A stretch of 64,000 bases of DNA, taken from assembly GCF_000002425.4 (NCBI RefSeq), contig NC_037275.1, forward strand, positions 8,888,450 through 8,952,449, in the 5' to 3' direction. The notes under the pieces were generated by a model, which was given only the letters and a program-made list of their open reading frames with translations, was not told the DNA's origin and did not search any database. This document shows positions 1 through 10,273 of the stretch, in pieces. A program made the translations under genes and the position numbers. This DNA comes from Physcomitrium patens. Taxonomy: Eukaryota > Streptophyta > Bryopsida > Funariales > Funariaceae. How positions within the stretch are numbered: the stretch's first letter is position 1; each line of letters begins with the position of its first letter.

Positions 1-472
1 GTGCTTGAGGGGGCTTTGGGATAATGGGAATCGTTGGGATTCTTGAAAGATTCACTGGAATTGGAGACACCTGTAATTTGTGGTGCATTGAGTACCTTAT
101 ACCCAATTTAGAATTTTTCCAATTTCTCTCATCAGTCAATGCAGATGAAATGCAGGGGTTTGGAAAAATTGCAGCATAGTGGGTTTGCTGTTCTGTAAGT
201 CTTCGATAATATCCCTCGTTTGGAAGGGTTTATGGTATCTCAATTGGTCGTTTTAAACTGCTTACGTTTTGGAGTTTATTTGTAAGGATCTTTTTTATAT
301 GTATGGAGGCATGCTTTCTTCTCTGAATATTTCCAGTTGAAGAAAGTATTCTCTTCCATAGTTTCATAAGACGTCGAGTAATGGTGCGAGTCTTTGAATT
401 ACACATGAGAGGTCTAGATCTGAAATTGAAGTTTCATACCTAACGTAAGCGTGCTCACTTATATATAATCAG
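1..472. other. Upstream intron or leader of the NDUFS6 gene, no exon assigned
   Basis: No coding exon could be assigned here. The stretch precedes a good splice acceptor (ag at 471-472) and is probably intron, or partly intron, of the NDUFS6 gene whose 5' exons lie at or beyond the window edge. The mitochondrial presequence expected for this protein is not visible. Confidence 0.4.
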
Positions 473-867
473 AACACCGAAAACAAGAAGTCTCCTATGG
501 AGTTGATTCAGGAAGTACCTCCAATCGACGTCGATGCCCGAATCGCGGCTTGTGAAGGAGGTACACTTATTTCGCGTTTATTTGAATTTATGCTCTCCTT
601 CTGCTTGTTATTATCACTCTGTCTTTCTTTAGTTGCAATTAGTGAATTAGTGGTTTGACTCAGGTTTTAATTTTATGAGCTACTGGGTGTTCCAACACTG
701 ATGCTTGAGGTGAAGACCTTATTTTGTGGTATTCTGTATATCTTGCAGGGACGGACCCCGCTTTGGGTCACCCAATCGAGTACATAAGCCTAGATGGCGT
801 AGGTCCACATGTGTGCAAGTATTGTGGTCTCAGATATAATCAAAGGAATGCCCATGGGCACCATTGA
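473..867 (+). CDS. NDUFS6: NADH dehydrogenase [ubiquinone] iron-sulfur protein 6 (NDUFS6, 13-kDa complex I subunit), 3' exons only
   Basis: Two exons are visible: 473-560 (acceptor ag 471-472, donor gt 561) and 749-867 (acceptor ag 747-748, stop TGA 865-867). The phases join cleanly across the 188-bp intron and give the last 68 residues of a partial protein. The second exon contains GHPIEYISLDG followed by CKYCGLRY and a His-rich C terminus. This is the zinc-binding zf-CHCC end typical of NDUFS6, where one His and three Cys hold zinc. The family is an accessory subunit of mitochondrial respiratory complex I, sitting at the N-module/Q-module interface on the matrix side. The N-terminal exon(s) with the import presequence are missing because the gene enters from the left edge. 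An AATAAA at 1086-1091 could serve polyadenylation. The assignment is strong; only the 5' structure is unknown. Confidence 0.9.
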
Positions 868-3800
868 CATTGAAAACATTTTTATTTTTCTTAAATAATT
901 TGGCCCATCAGTTCCAACACTTTCACTTGCCCCAGCTGGCTACAAACTGATGTATACATTGATTTTTGGCTTTGCTACATCAGATCATGCTCTGTAGATG
1001 GAGCTTATTTGTTGTCCTGCTGTTGCAACATGTGGACCTTACAATTTTTATTTCTGAAATGACAATACTACTTGTAGTTATCTTTAATAAACTAATACCC
1101 TATCTGTAGGTGGGGCATTGGCATTTATCCAACACCTTACCAAGCCTTAATATATCCTGTTTCAGTTCAAATATCTATTGAGATTTCAAATCCTCTATTT
1201 GTTTTTAGTTTTAAAGTGAAAAATCTTATCTAGTTTTCATTGGAATTATTTTCTTGAGAGTTGTATGTTCATTTGTGACTTTTGTAAGGAAGTGAAGGGT
1301 TTAAGTGATAGAAAGAAAAAAAATGTTTGAAGCTCATCTTAAGTTTTGAGTTGCTGTTACAGGCAACAGTACTAAACTTCTACAACAATTTTTATTTCTG
1401 TAAGACCTTGTCATGAGTGTAACTTGAACAAGATGTTGCATTAAAAATAATTATTTTAAAGCTTTGATCAACTAAGCCCAACTGCATTATTGAGTGTAAG
1501 AAAATTAGTGGTTTCTTAACTTTCGTTTTAGTTGCTGCATATCTTTAAAGAGTCTTATTGGATTTATCAATCTGAAAACTTAAGAAGCACAATATCTTTG
1601 TTAAAATGTTTGAGGACTTTGTTAAAGATATTGTTACTGATATTTTTTCTAAAATTTGGATTAAACATCATGACTAAATATTTCTAGGCTTAAGACATTT
1701 GGTCATGAAATGGAATAAGGAGATATATACAAAAGAAAATACCATTGAAATCTTTTTATTTGTGAAACAAACGAGTAAAGTAAGGGAAATGATGAAGATT
1801 ATGAATGAGATTTGACATGATTTATTCTTTCTCTTTATTTTAAAACAAAAAAACATAAGACTAACAGTTTCAAATTCAATTTTTTTTAATGACAACTACG
1901 CAACATCAAGTTACTTTCCTAATAGAACCATGTTTTTACATTTTTTTGTTACTAGAATGCAAATGATGCTTTTGTCTAATTTTTTAGCTAAATTCCTAAA
2001 TTTTATTTTTTGAATTAAAATAATAAAATGAGTTAAGATAGAATGTTGTCAAGTACTTGATTCTCTATCATGATCAATCCCATGCATCAATATCAACTTC
2101 TTATCTAATTCAAAATCTCAAAATATAATTCACCAATTGGTCGAAAAAAAAAAAAAAAAAAAAAAATGGCATCCTCAATTTGTGAAACCAGAATTTGAAA
2201 TACCATACAGCATGAAAACAGTGCTTCACAATACTATATTTAAATTAAGCACACATTATTCTGCACATGATCAACAAACTCCAACTTCAAAGTCATCAAG
2301 CCTAGTTGGACACCCTGCCACATCAGCCCAAAGCCAACTCACCTTGAAGGTATATTGCCAGGGTGGCAAAGAGTGAATGTGGTGTGTGTGTGTGTGTACA
2401 TACAACCTGCTCATCTGTCACTCCTCTGCCCCATCGAAGACAGGGGGGTCTCATTCAATGAGGAGGGTTCAAAAAAACATTGTTGGATTCAAAGCTCCAT
2501 CCTCCCTCCTTTAGTGCTAACACCACAACAACAACAACAACAACAACAACAAAACCAAAACCCAAAATCTAAAGCCCCAAGTCCATGACCTATCAATACC
2601 ACCATGCAATCTACCTTGGAAAGTGTGCAGAATTTTGTCTACCTGTACCATTGCAATGCCATCTCCACAGTAACCAAGCTCCATGCATCCCCTTGTTTTT
2701 GATGGGTTTGGGAGGAGGAGGATTAAGAAGAATAATAATAATGAGAAGAAGAAGGTGTGCCATTCTGGAATCCTGAGGTAGAAAATATCTGTGGGGAACT
2801 GTCATGCTCATGGGACTGCCCTTTCTCAACATGAAAAAAAGGGTTTTGAAGCTCTTGTACCAACTTGCTTGCTTGCTTTCAGAGTTGTTTTTTCTTTACT
2901 TTACTTTATTTTAATAGGATGTTTGTGTCTTTTGTGCAAGACTGTTTGTGGTTTTGTGGTTTCATTTTTCCATTTTTTTTTCCTACTTTCCCCTAATATT
3001 ATGTCTTGCTTGAATTGAGGCAAAGTAATAATGGTGTCAAAAAGAAACTATAGTGTAATGGAATTGTAAATAGTAAAGGTGGAATTTGTTGTGTTTGTGG
3101 ACAATGAAAATTGAGTAATTAATCCTTAGAGTAAAATTAATCTTTTTGTATTTGTACTTTAATTGGCTTCTCATTTACTTTGTTCTCAAAAACTTCATAT
3201 GTATGTATTATACATACATACATACATACATTCAACTAGTTTTGTGTTGTCTATCATGTTGGTTTCAGAATGATGGGACTATTGTGTCTTATCTAGTAAC
3301 CAGTGAGACCTTTAGTTGAAGTCTCTCAGTTTAGGAACAGAACATGTCACATGCTTCATAATATGATATTTGGAACTTGTGAAGTTTATCATGTCAGCCA
3401 AATTTTACACTGAGGAAAGTGTGCCTTGATGCATCTGGTTGATTTAGTGATACAATATGACATATTATATTCTTATTACATGGAAATACAACAATTAATG
3501 CCATAGAATCCAGTCATCCAAAGCGGCCTCATCTCATCCACCAACAAACTAACCTACAAGCACAACAATAAATAAAAACTCACAACCATTAGCATTCTTA
3601 AAAGTCCACTACAACAAATTCATTTCTATTCATGCCTCTCCATCTCTGTTTTCTCAAAGAATTGCTTCAAACAGTACATCAGCTAATCAATTGCACTAAC
3701 TTCTACAAAGCAATCATGTACCCATCCGGAACTCTAAGCTTGAAATCAAAAAGCATGCAATGCACAGCTGAAGGGCAACATGAATTACTGGAACAATAGG

Positions 3801-4284
3801 TGGAATAAGCAGGATCAATTAAGCCTAGCAAGTTTATCCAGATAGATACTGAATCACACACTCCCTTCAAAACATCAAAAATAGCGCTAACAGGAAATGC
3901 TCCAGGAAAGAAAGGTGGCACGATGCCAATGGAGGTGGGTAGTCCAGAACCAAGACCCACAGATTATATCGCATTCATAAATCGAAAAGGGGCGCCAGAC
4001 AAGCGCATTAAAAGGTTGCAGTTGGGGATCGGATGCCGTCATTAACCGTCTGATCGCAGAAGTCCGGAGCTGGATCTGCAGGCGACTCTTTCAGGGGATC
4101 TAGCATCGATCCGCTGCTGCGGGTAGTTCTTCCTCCCACTTAATTCCCTCACTCTAATCATAAGCTTCATCACCACACCGCCTAATATCATCTCCCACTA
4201 ACGGTTTTCTCGATCAACCCAGCTCATTACTGCGTGCGCCAAGTCGGCGTGCATGATATCCTGTAGAACCCTCTCGTAGCAGGC
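868..4284. other. Intergenic: NDUFS6 3' flank, AT-rich DNA, microsatellites, then GC-richer leader of the RRM gene
   Basis: About 868-2130 is AT-rich 3' flank with many stops in all frames. 2140-3240 is CpG-poor and holds a poly(A) run (about 2143-2166), (GT)n at 2381-2397, (CAA)n at 2524-2552 and a CATA/TATG repeat at 3201-3231. The reading frames in it owe their length to these repeats and match nothing I recognise. From about 3960 the base composition becomes GC- and CpG-richer, fitting a promoter or 5' leader of the RRM gene that follows. No gene was seen. Confidence 0.6.
2381..3231. repeat. Cluster of microsatellites: (GT)n, (CAA)n, (CATA)n
   Basis: (GT)n lies at 2381-2397, (CAA)n at 2524-2552 and a palindromic TATG/CATA run at 3201-3231. 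They sit in a CpG-depleted stretch with no coding signal; the polyglutamine frame over the CAA run is a by-product of the repeat. Confidence 0.8.
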
Positions 4285-6107
4285 ATGCTCTCTCATCCAG
4301 AATCCAGTGGCGTTCGAGACCCAGTCTCAGAGGACTCGAATCCATCGTCAAAAGCTGCAACGACCTTTGCATGGTTTCGTAGGTTGGTCGAGTCTTGGTT
4401 TCTGTTTCAGGTCTACTGGCTTCTCAACGCTAAGAGTCGACGAGGAAAAGAGAATTCGATTCAGTGTCTTGTAGATAGTCGATTGCGAGACGCGCTGTTG
4501 TAGGTTTGATGTGAGGGCAGATGTCCGTGTAGTTGGTGGCCGCAGGTTGGTAGTTTTCATGAGAGTTGTGCTTTGATGTGGTGTGTCTATGTTGACAAGC
4601 GCGGGGGTATGATGGCCGACATGTTGGTGCTGTTCAGGTTATTGCGGTATATTGTTTTTCAGCGTTGTTGTTAAGTCGAGCTGAGCAAATACACGTTCTG
4701 ATCCGTCGAGAGTGATGTGGTGAGAAGTGAATTCACCGCTTGATGGCTAGGTCCCTGGTCAGTGAATGAGATGCTGCAAACGGGCGTGTGGGATGCCGAA
4801 GTTGGTAATTCTACGGTGTCAAAAGGCTTCCTCATTGCGTAACTCTCTGTCAGGACTGCGTAGCTTCTTGACCTCCCATGTGAAGGTCGTTTTTGGGAGG
4901 GAATGAGGGCTTTTTAGTCAGAAAGGGGGGTTGATACGCGATGGCTGGGCGACTGCATCGCCGTCTGTTGTGTGTGTCCAATCGAGAGTAACCGATTGCA
5001 GAAACGATGAATGCAGTGATGGATACCGTTACAGGGATGGTGTATTGGATCCCCGTCGAGTACTCTGCAGCTGCTTCCGTGCCTGCCTATGCCCCACTCG
5101 TCGTGCCGCCTTACACGTAATGTTCCTAGTCACACTTTCGATCTTCAAATAAGTTTACCATTCTTCAGTGAGGCATTTCTACTTCTTCCACGTTGCGAAA
5201 AAGCCCATCCGTAGCGATCTCACACATCTATATTCATGCTCATTGATTTGTGTGTTTCTGTTGCAGATACATCCGATCAATTCCAGCTGTCGTGCCTCAA
5301 GCGCAGCCTGCGTACTCTACCGATCGCGCCACAGTGCTGATCCCTGACATCAACACCACCGTCTTCGTGCGGGGTATTCCAAGAGAAGCTACCACGCAAA
5401 CTGTGGGACACCACTTCAAAATCTTCGGCCCCATCCAGTCATGTCACGTCATTCGACACAAGGACGCTTCCACCAACAAGGGCATCGCCTTTGTGAAGTT
5501 TTACGATGCGGTCGCGGCGCAACGCGCCATTGACTGCACCAACCCGGGCGTAATGGAGCAGAGGGAGATCTTTGCCGAGTGGGCACATCCGAAACCCTAC
5601 CCCTCACCCTCACAGTTCGACAGTTCGTCGCTCCTGCCGTTGCAAGCATCTGCAGACGCACACAATTCTCGTCTCCACCTTTGTCTCCCATCGCCAGTAT
5701 CCCATCTCAGGAGCCCAATCGCCTTCATCCCAACTGGCCAGAGTACCATTGCTGCACCATATGTCAACAGTCCCTGGATTCCATCGCCAAGATCTGCGAC
5801 CTCTTTCGCAGTGGCGCCATTCGGTAGCCATTTCTTACCAGGTAACCACGTTTTGGGGTTCCCTTATGCAGATTTCGGCACCTCCGTCGCGCTTTGGAGG
5901 ACTCCAGGGGCTGCTTTAGGAGTGTATTCGAGGTCGCCAGTTTATGTCCCTGTGACGGAGCACACCACTCATCGACCTGCAGCTGGTACTGGGAGCATTG
6001 TCCAGGACTCGAGAGCTGTGTCAGACTCTATGCCGCATTCCAGCCACTCGGCGCATGCTCTGGCTACTTCCTTGAACATCAAGTCTGAAGAGGGTACTGA
6101 TAGTTAG
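4285..6107 (+). CDS. Small RRM-domain RNA-binding protein, function unknown
   Basis: My model has three exons, 4285-4378, 5002-5116 and 5267-6107 (stop TAG), giving 349 residues. Donors gtaggt (4379) and gtaatg (5117) and acceptors ending gattgcag and ctgttgcag join all exons in phase. The first exon is the least certain. Translation could instead begin at ATG 5007 in exon 2 (316 residues), leaving exon 1 as 5' UTR. One RRM lies at about residues 100-176, with RNP2-like VFVRGI near 102-107 and RNP1-like KGIAFVKF near 141-148. An RRM of this type binds single-stranded RNA. The flanks are Pro/Ala/Ser/Tyr-rich and look disordered, with no second RRM, membrane segment or signal. I do not recognise the family; the fold is clear but target and role are not. 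The GC-rich leader (about 4000-5000) contains several upstream ATGs. Confidence 0.65.
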
Positions 6108-6946
6108 TTATGAGCGAAGGGGTGGGCTCCAGGTTCAAAAACTCACTTAAGATTCAGGATCGTGAATTGCCTCTGTATGCGAACGTCTTCTCGGTCTGTG
6201 AGTGGCCTCAGGCATTAGTATTGGTTGCCAGCTCCCGATAACGACCGCTAACAGCAAAAATTATATTCTATCAAGTTGTAGCTCATTTTCCATTCGAAAC
6301 ATGCAAAATGTACTTGTTCAATTTTTTTGAGACATCAAGTTTAGTAAACTGTTTGATTGATATACCGGGTCTGAGTTAGATCTAGTGAAAAATGATACAT
6401 GGTATGGACTGACCGAATAATTCTACAGCAGGTCACCAAAAGCTTATGGGCTGCATGCAAGTGTTAAGTACGTAGATAAAAGGTATGACCTCATGGATTC
6501 GCGTAAGTTTTAAGACAGCTAGAGATTCGGCCCCGTCTAACAAGCAAGAATGAAAATGAACAGAAGAGTGATAATGCAATTTGTGTGTGTGCATTGATAA
6601 ATGGAATGATACTGGTCTCTCCTGTTACATTCATGTCTGGAGATTGTTTACCCGGTAGAGTAATTGGCAAAACTTCGCCACACAAGATGAACATTCGGTA
6701 CTACCTGGGAAAATTATCCTGGCATGCGCTTCCCTCTGTGTCTCTCCCCTTTCTCCCTCTGTCTTTATTTCGAATCCTGTAGGGTGTTTCGACGATTTCC
6801 TGACATATCGTTGCCTATATACACCAAAATGGTAGGCCCACTTGTCTTGTGTGGCTCCAAAGTTCCGAAGAGCAAGGCTCGGGACATAGACTTGTCCTCT
6901 CTTTTTACAGTATAAGCATATTTTGTTGACCTCGACTGCGATTCCT
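6108..6946. other. Convergent 3' flanks of the RRM gene and the AP2 gene
   Basis: The RRM gene (plus) and AP2 gene (minus) converge here, so this should be mostly two 3' UTRs and a short spacer. The open frames (for example 6631-6957 minus) show no domain or codon pattern that I can support. Confidence 0.6.
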
Positions 6947-9881
6947 CTACATGTCAAACGTTAAAGTTAAGTCGCTGTCAGAAGAAGGACACCTGAACGT
7001 CTGCTGCTCGTCGAATACGTCGGGGAAGGAGGTCTCCTGCAATAGAGGGTCGTTCGACCCCAGAAATTCATCCCAGAAAGAATTATTATCCACTTGACTC
7101 TCTATCTGACTCTCACATTCCGTGTGAGAGTCGTCGTCGAAGTCAATCTCAAAGCTCTTCAAGTAGTTGGATTCCCTCGGAATCATCATGGTGGTCACAA
7201 CGCTAGAGCCGCTCGTCTCCATCTCCGGGATCTTGTCCCCAGGAATGCATTCGTTGACGACATAGGTGATGTCTTCTAGACATATTTTGGGCTTCTCGTC
7301 TACAATCTGATATTCTTGATGGGAAAAGTCATTTGTAAGATAAGGATTGGCGTTGAAGATCACGTCCTGCTCCATGCTATCGTCTGTGTATTGGTACTGA
7401 GACGAACAACGAGACTCTGTGATCTGAGCAGGATCCTCGTACGCGAGGCTCTGGAGGTTGTTGCTTGAGCCACCATCGCAAGCGTACCGTAGTTTCGTCA
7501 ATGACTTGATGCACGAGCCCCCTGCGTCCGAGCCTGGACTGAAGGGTGATTGAAGGAGCTGGGAGAGGTCCCTGCAAGAGCCACTGTCAAAGATGATGCT
7601 CTTCCTGTCCACCAGCTGGGAATCATCTCCATCAAGAGTCGGCAGCAACTGCATGTCGCATGATTGTTCTAAGGGGATTGGTGGATACATCTGATCGTTA
7701 GTGCACGAGCCGCCTACTGAGACTGAGCTTGCGCCTTGACCCTCCTCGAATGCCAACTTCGATTGCACGGGCTTTCGCGCCAATTGCCTGAAGTCACCAT
7801 TTCCAAGATTCCACCGTCAGAGGCGAATTTAACGCACAGAAATAAAACAAAACAACTGGTCCACTAAAGTTGACCAAGCACACAAACAACAGAATCGAAC
7901 TTCAAGGTATCAATGATATACAAAAGAATCAACATTCCAAATGCTCCATACGGGTTCACTGCGCAGCACAAACTGAAAGGAATGCATTCATTCGAGAAAA
8001 GCGAGTACGCACTGGGTGTAACACGTGAGATCGAAGTTGGTAACAGCTGCTGGCCCACGGTACTCAATGGCAGCCCTGTCATACGCTCGAGCGGCTTCTT
8101 CTTGTGTACCTGAGTACACATCCAAACTGTTGGAAACGACCACTAGCTACTCCAATAGCCTCTATCCATTGCTCTCCCAAACAACATGTTGCAAAAAAGC
8201 TACGGTATAGAAACCTTTTGACACGGTAGATCGCAGTATCAAATTATCTTGGAAGTCTACCAATTCCATACGAAATGACACCTTTTGATTTGAACATTCT
8301 GACAAACTATGATCATTTTGGTGATGCATACCGAAAGTGCCGAGATACAAGTACTTGTTGCCATCAACACGACCAATGCGAGCTTCCCAGCGTCCGTTGT
8401 GATGATGCCTGCAAAATTATTTAAGACCACACTCATTCAGAACCCAAAGTTCAAACCATGATGTCACTTTCATTAGGACATTTGACTTGTATTCAAGACT
8501 AAAACAGTGATTTCTTTTCACAGGTCCCGGAGCATCTTGTGACCGATTACCTAGCAACACCTCGATATTTGGAAACTCCCCGCGAGAAGCCGCTGCTTTT
8601 TCTGCACAAAAAATTTAGATCCCTAGTTTAGTATATCAGCGACACGTTTTTCGAAGCTTTGCTGGATTGTCAACAAAGTCAGTGCATGTTGAACGTCACC
8701 GACAGTGACATACCTTCGAAGAGTGGCAAGGTACTCCTCACGGGTAATGTTCCTCATCTCCTCAAGCTGTTGTTGATAATCTTCCAACTGCCACGTTCAA
8801 GAATTAGACTTTTGAGCACCACCTTGAGTACACCAAAAAATAAACAAAATGAAATAGAAACACGTTGTAGAATTTGATTGCGAACTCGGCTAAGACGAGA
8901 TCGTTATGGAGCACTGAAACATCAAGACATGATTCAAGCCGCAGGCGATCACACCTTGAAGTTAATAACAGTACTCTGTCCCCAGTATTTGAGCGCAGCA
9001 AGGTCGTAAGCCCTGGCAGCCGCCTCTTCTTCATCGTATGCTCCTGGTGAAGAAAAGCGAAGAAAAATCTAGTCAGCAATCTGGGAGGAAGAGGAGGGAA
9101 ATAAGTAAAGGTGGGAAGGAGGAAAGAAGAAGAAGAAAGGAAAACTATAAAGGTGCAATTTCCAACACTCCCTCAAAGTAATATTCTTTTCACATTGCAT
9201 GCTCTCAAAAGAAAGGTTGGATTTCCAATAATTCTCACCTAAATAAACTGATCGATAGAAGAATCGCCGTAACCAGCACCCCACAACCAGCACCCACAAA
9301 CGACAATGACCCCGATGAGCAGGAACCCAGTCCGCATTCCCAAATTTACGAATTCTACCCAATGCAAGAGCCCATTACTTCATCGTAAACAACTTCAAAG
9401 TTTGAAAAAGTCCGAATTCCCTCACCTTGTCGTCCTTTCTTCTTTTGTTTATCATTCCAACAATTCTTGTCCCAGAGGTGTGCCTCAAATCTTCCTGTCC
9501 ATCGGTGCCTGTCCAGACCCCAAAGAACCCAATTCCATGCACTTAACTCCAATGCCCTCAACACGCCGATCTTCACCCCAAAACCCATCCCTCAAAATGT
9601 CCATAAAAATCACGTAAAACCATCGTAGACAAAAACAAAGACTGGAATCTGTCACAATCTAGAATTCAACACATTCTGGCAAACTACCTGGTCACTCCTC
9701 TAAACGACGAGCTTCTCTTCAAAGGGCCACCGCATGCATCAGCTCCCGCGAGCTCTCGCTCCGCAAACGACTTCCGCTTGCTTTTACTCCTCGCAGGGTA
9801 CTGCCTCACAGTCCTCTTACAAACCTTGTCCTCCGCGACAACCAAACTACTGAGCATCAGGCTTCGCTGCCGCGGCTCCAT
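6947..9881 (-). CDS. WRI1-like: AP2/ERF transcription factor with two AP2 domains, WRINKLED1/ANT type
   Basis: I resolve nine exons on the minus strand: 9881-9688, 9508-9426, 9247-9239, 9043-8955, 8787-8714, 8601-8551, 8408-8332, 8109-8025 and 7787-6947. All have GT-AG borders and the phases add up to 1503 nt, 500 residues. AP2 domain 1 (about 58-125) has [19 protein letters not shown] and YWG. The linker (126-159) runs through [13 protein letters not shown]2 domain 2 (about 160-219) has [33 protein letters not shown] and VTNFDL. The third exon is only 9 nt and encodes the VYL step, a hallmark of WRI1 and related genes. The C-terminal 279 residues are Ser- and Asp/Glu-rich, as expected of an activation region. 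Family members are nuclear DNA-binding regulators; WRI1 controls glycolysis and fatty-acid synthesis genes in angiosperms. Whether this copy does so, or acts more like AINTEGUMENTA-type factors, is inference. A basic patch (about 31-38) may be a nuclear localisation signal. Confidence 0.92.
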
Positions 9882-10265
9882 GGTGACCCCTCCCTCTACA
9901 CAAACTCCACCACGACGCGGCTACACGAACTCGTGTCCTCCATGGGAGAAAAACCTCTACGGCACCTCTCCGCGTCACCTCTTCCCAACCCCCCACTCCA
10001 ACACTCTCGCGATCTCTCGTTCTATCACTCACTCTCCCTCTCTCCCTCTCTTTCTCTCTGAGTATGTCTGTGTGTGAGAGAGTGCGTGTGTCCCTCTTCA
10101 GTCTCAACCTTCCAAAACTCTCACTAGCTGTCTGGGATCGGTGGTCTGCAGGATTCACTTTGTTCACAACAGGTAGTCGGAGACTGTGAGAGACTGTGAG
10201 ACAACTGAAGAGCTCGTTACCCCTTAGGCTGATCGATTCCTCCAGATTGAGCATGCGGCTCCTCA

Positions 10266-10273
10266 TATTTATA
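10266..10273 (-). promoter_or_regulatory. Putative TATA box of the AP2 gene
   Basis: TATAAATA on the minus strand lies about 385 bp upstream of the AP2 start codon, so transcription would begin near 10235. The resulting leader contains a long CT/GA-rich tract (about 10020-10085), common in plant 5' leaders. Position and sequence fit; there is no direct evidence. Confidence 0.5.

Noticed and set aside
2137..2588. Lys-rich and Gln-rich small frames
   Set aside because: Poly(A) and CAA repeats produce the residues; there is no domain, start context or splice support.
5449..5919. Several overlapping frames on both strands within the RRM exon
   Set aside because: They are shadows of the RRM coding exon.
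7534..7560. miR319-like string (tggactgaag...ggagct) on the plus strand
   Set aside because: It is interrupted by extra bases, lies antisense to the last AP2 exon, and I see no hairpin around it.
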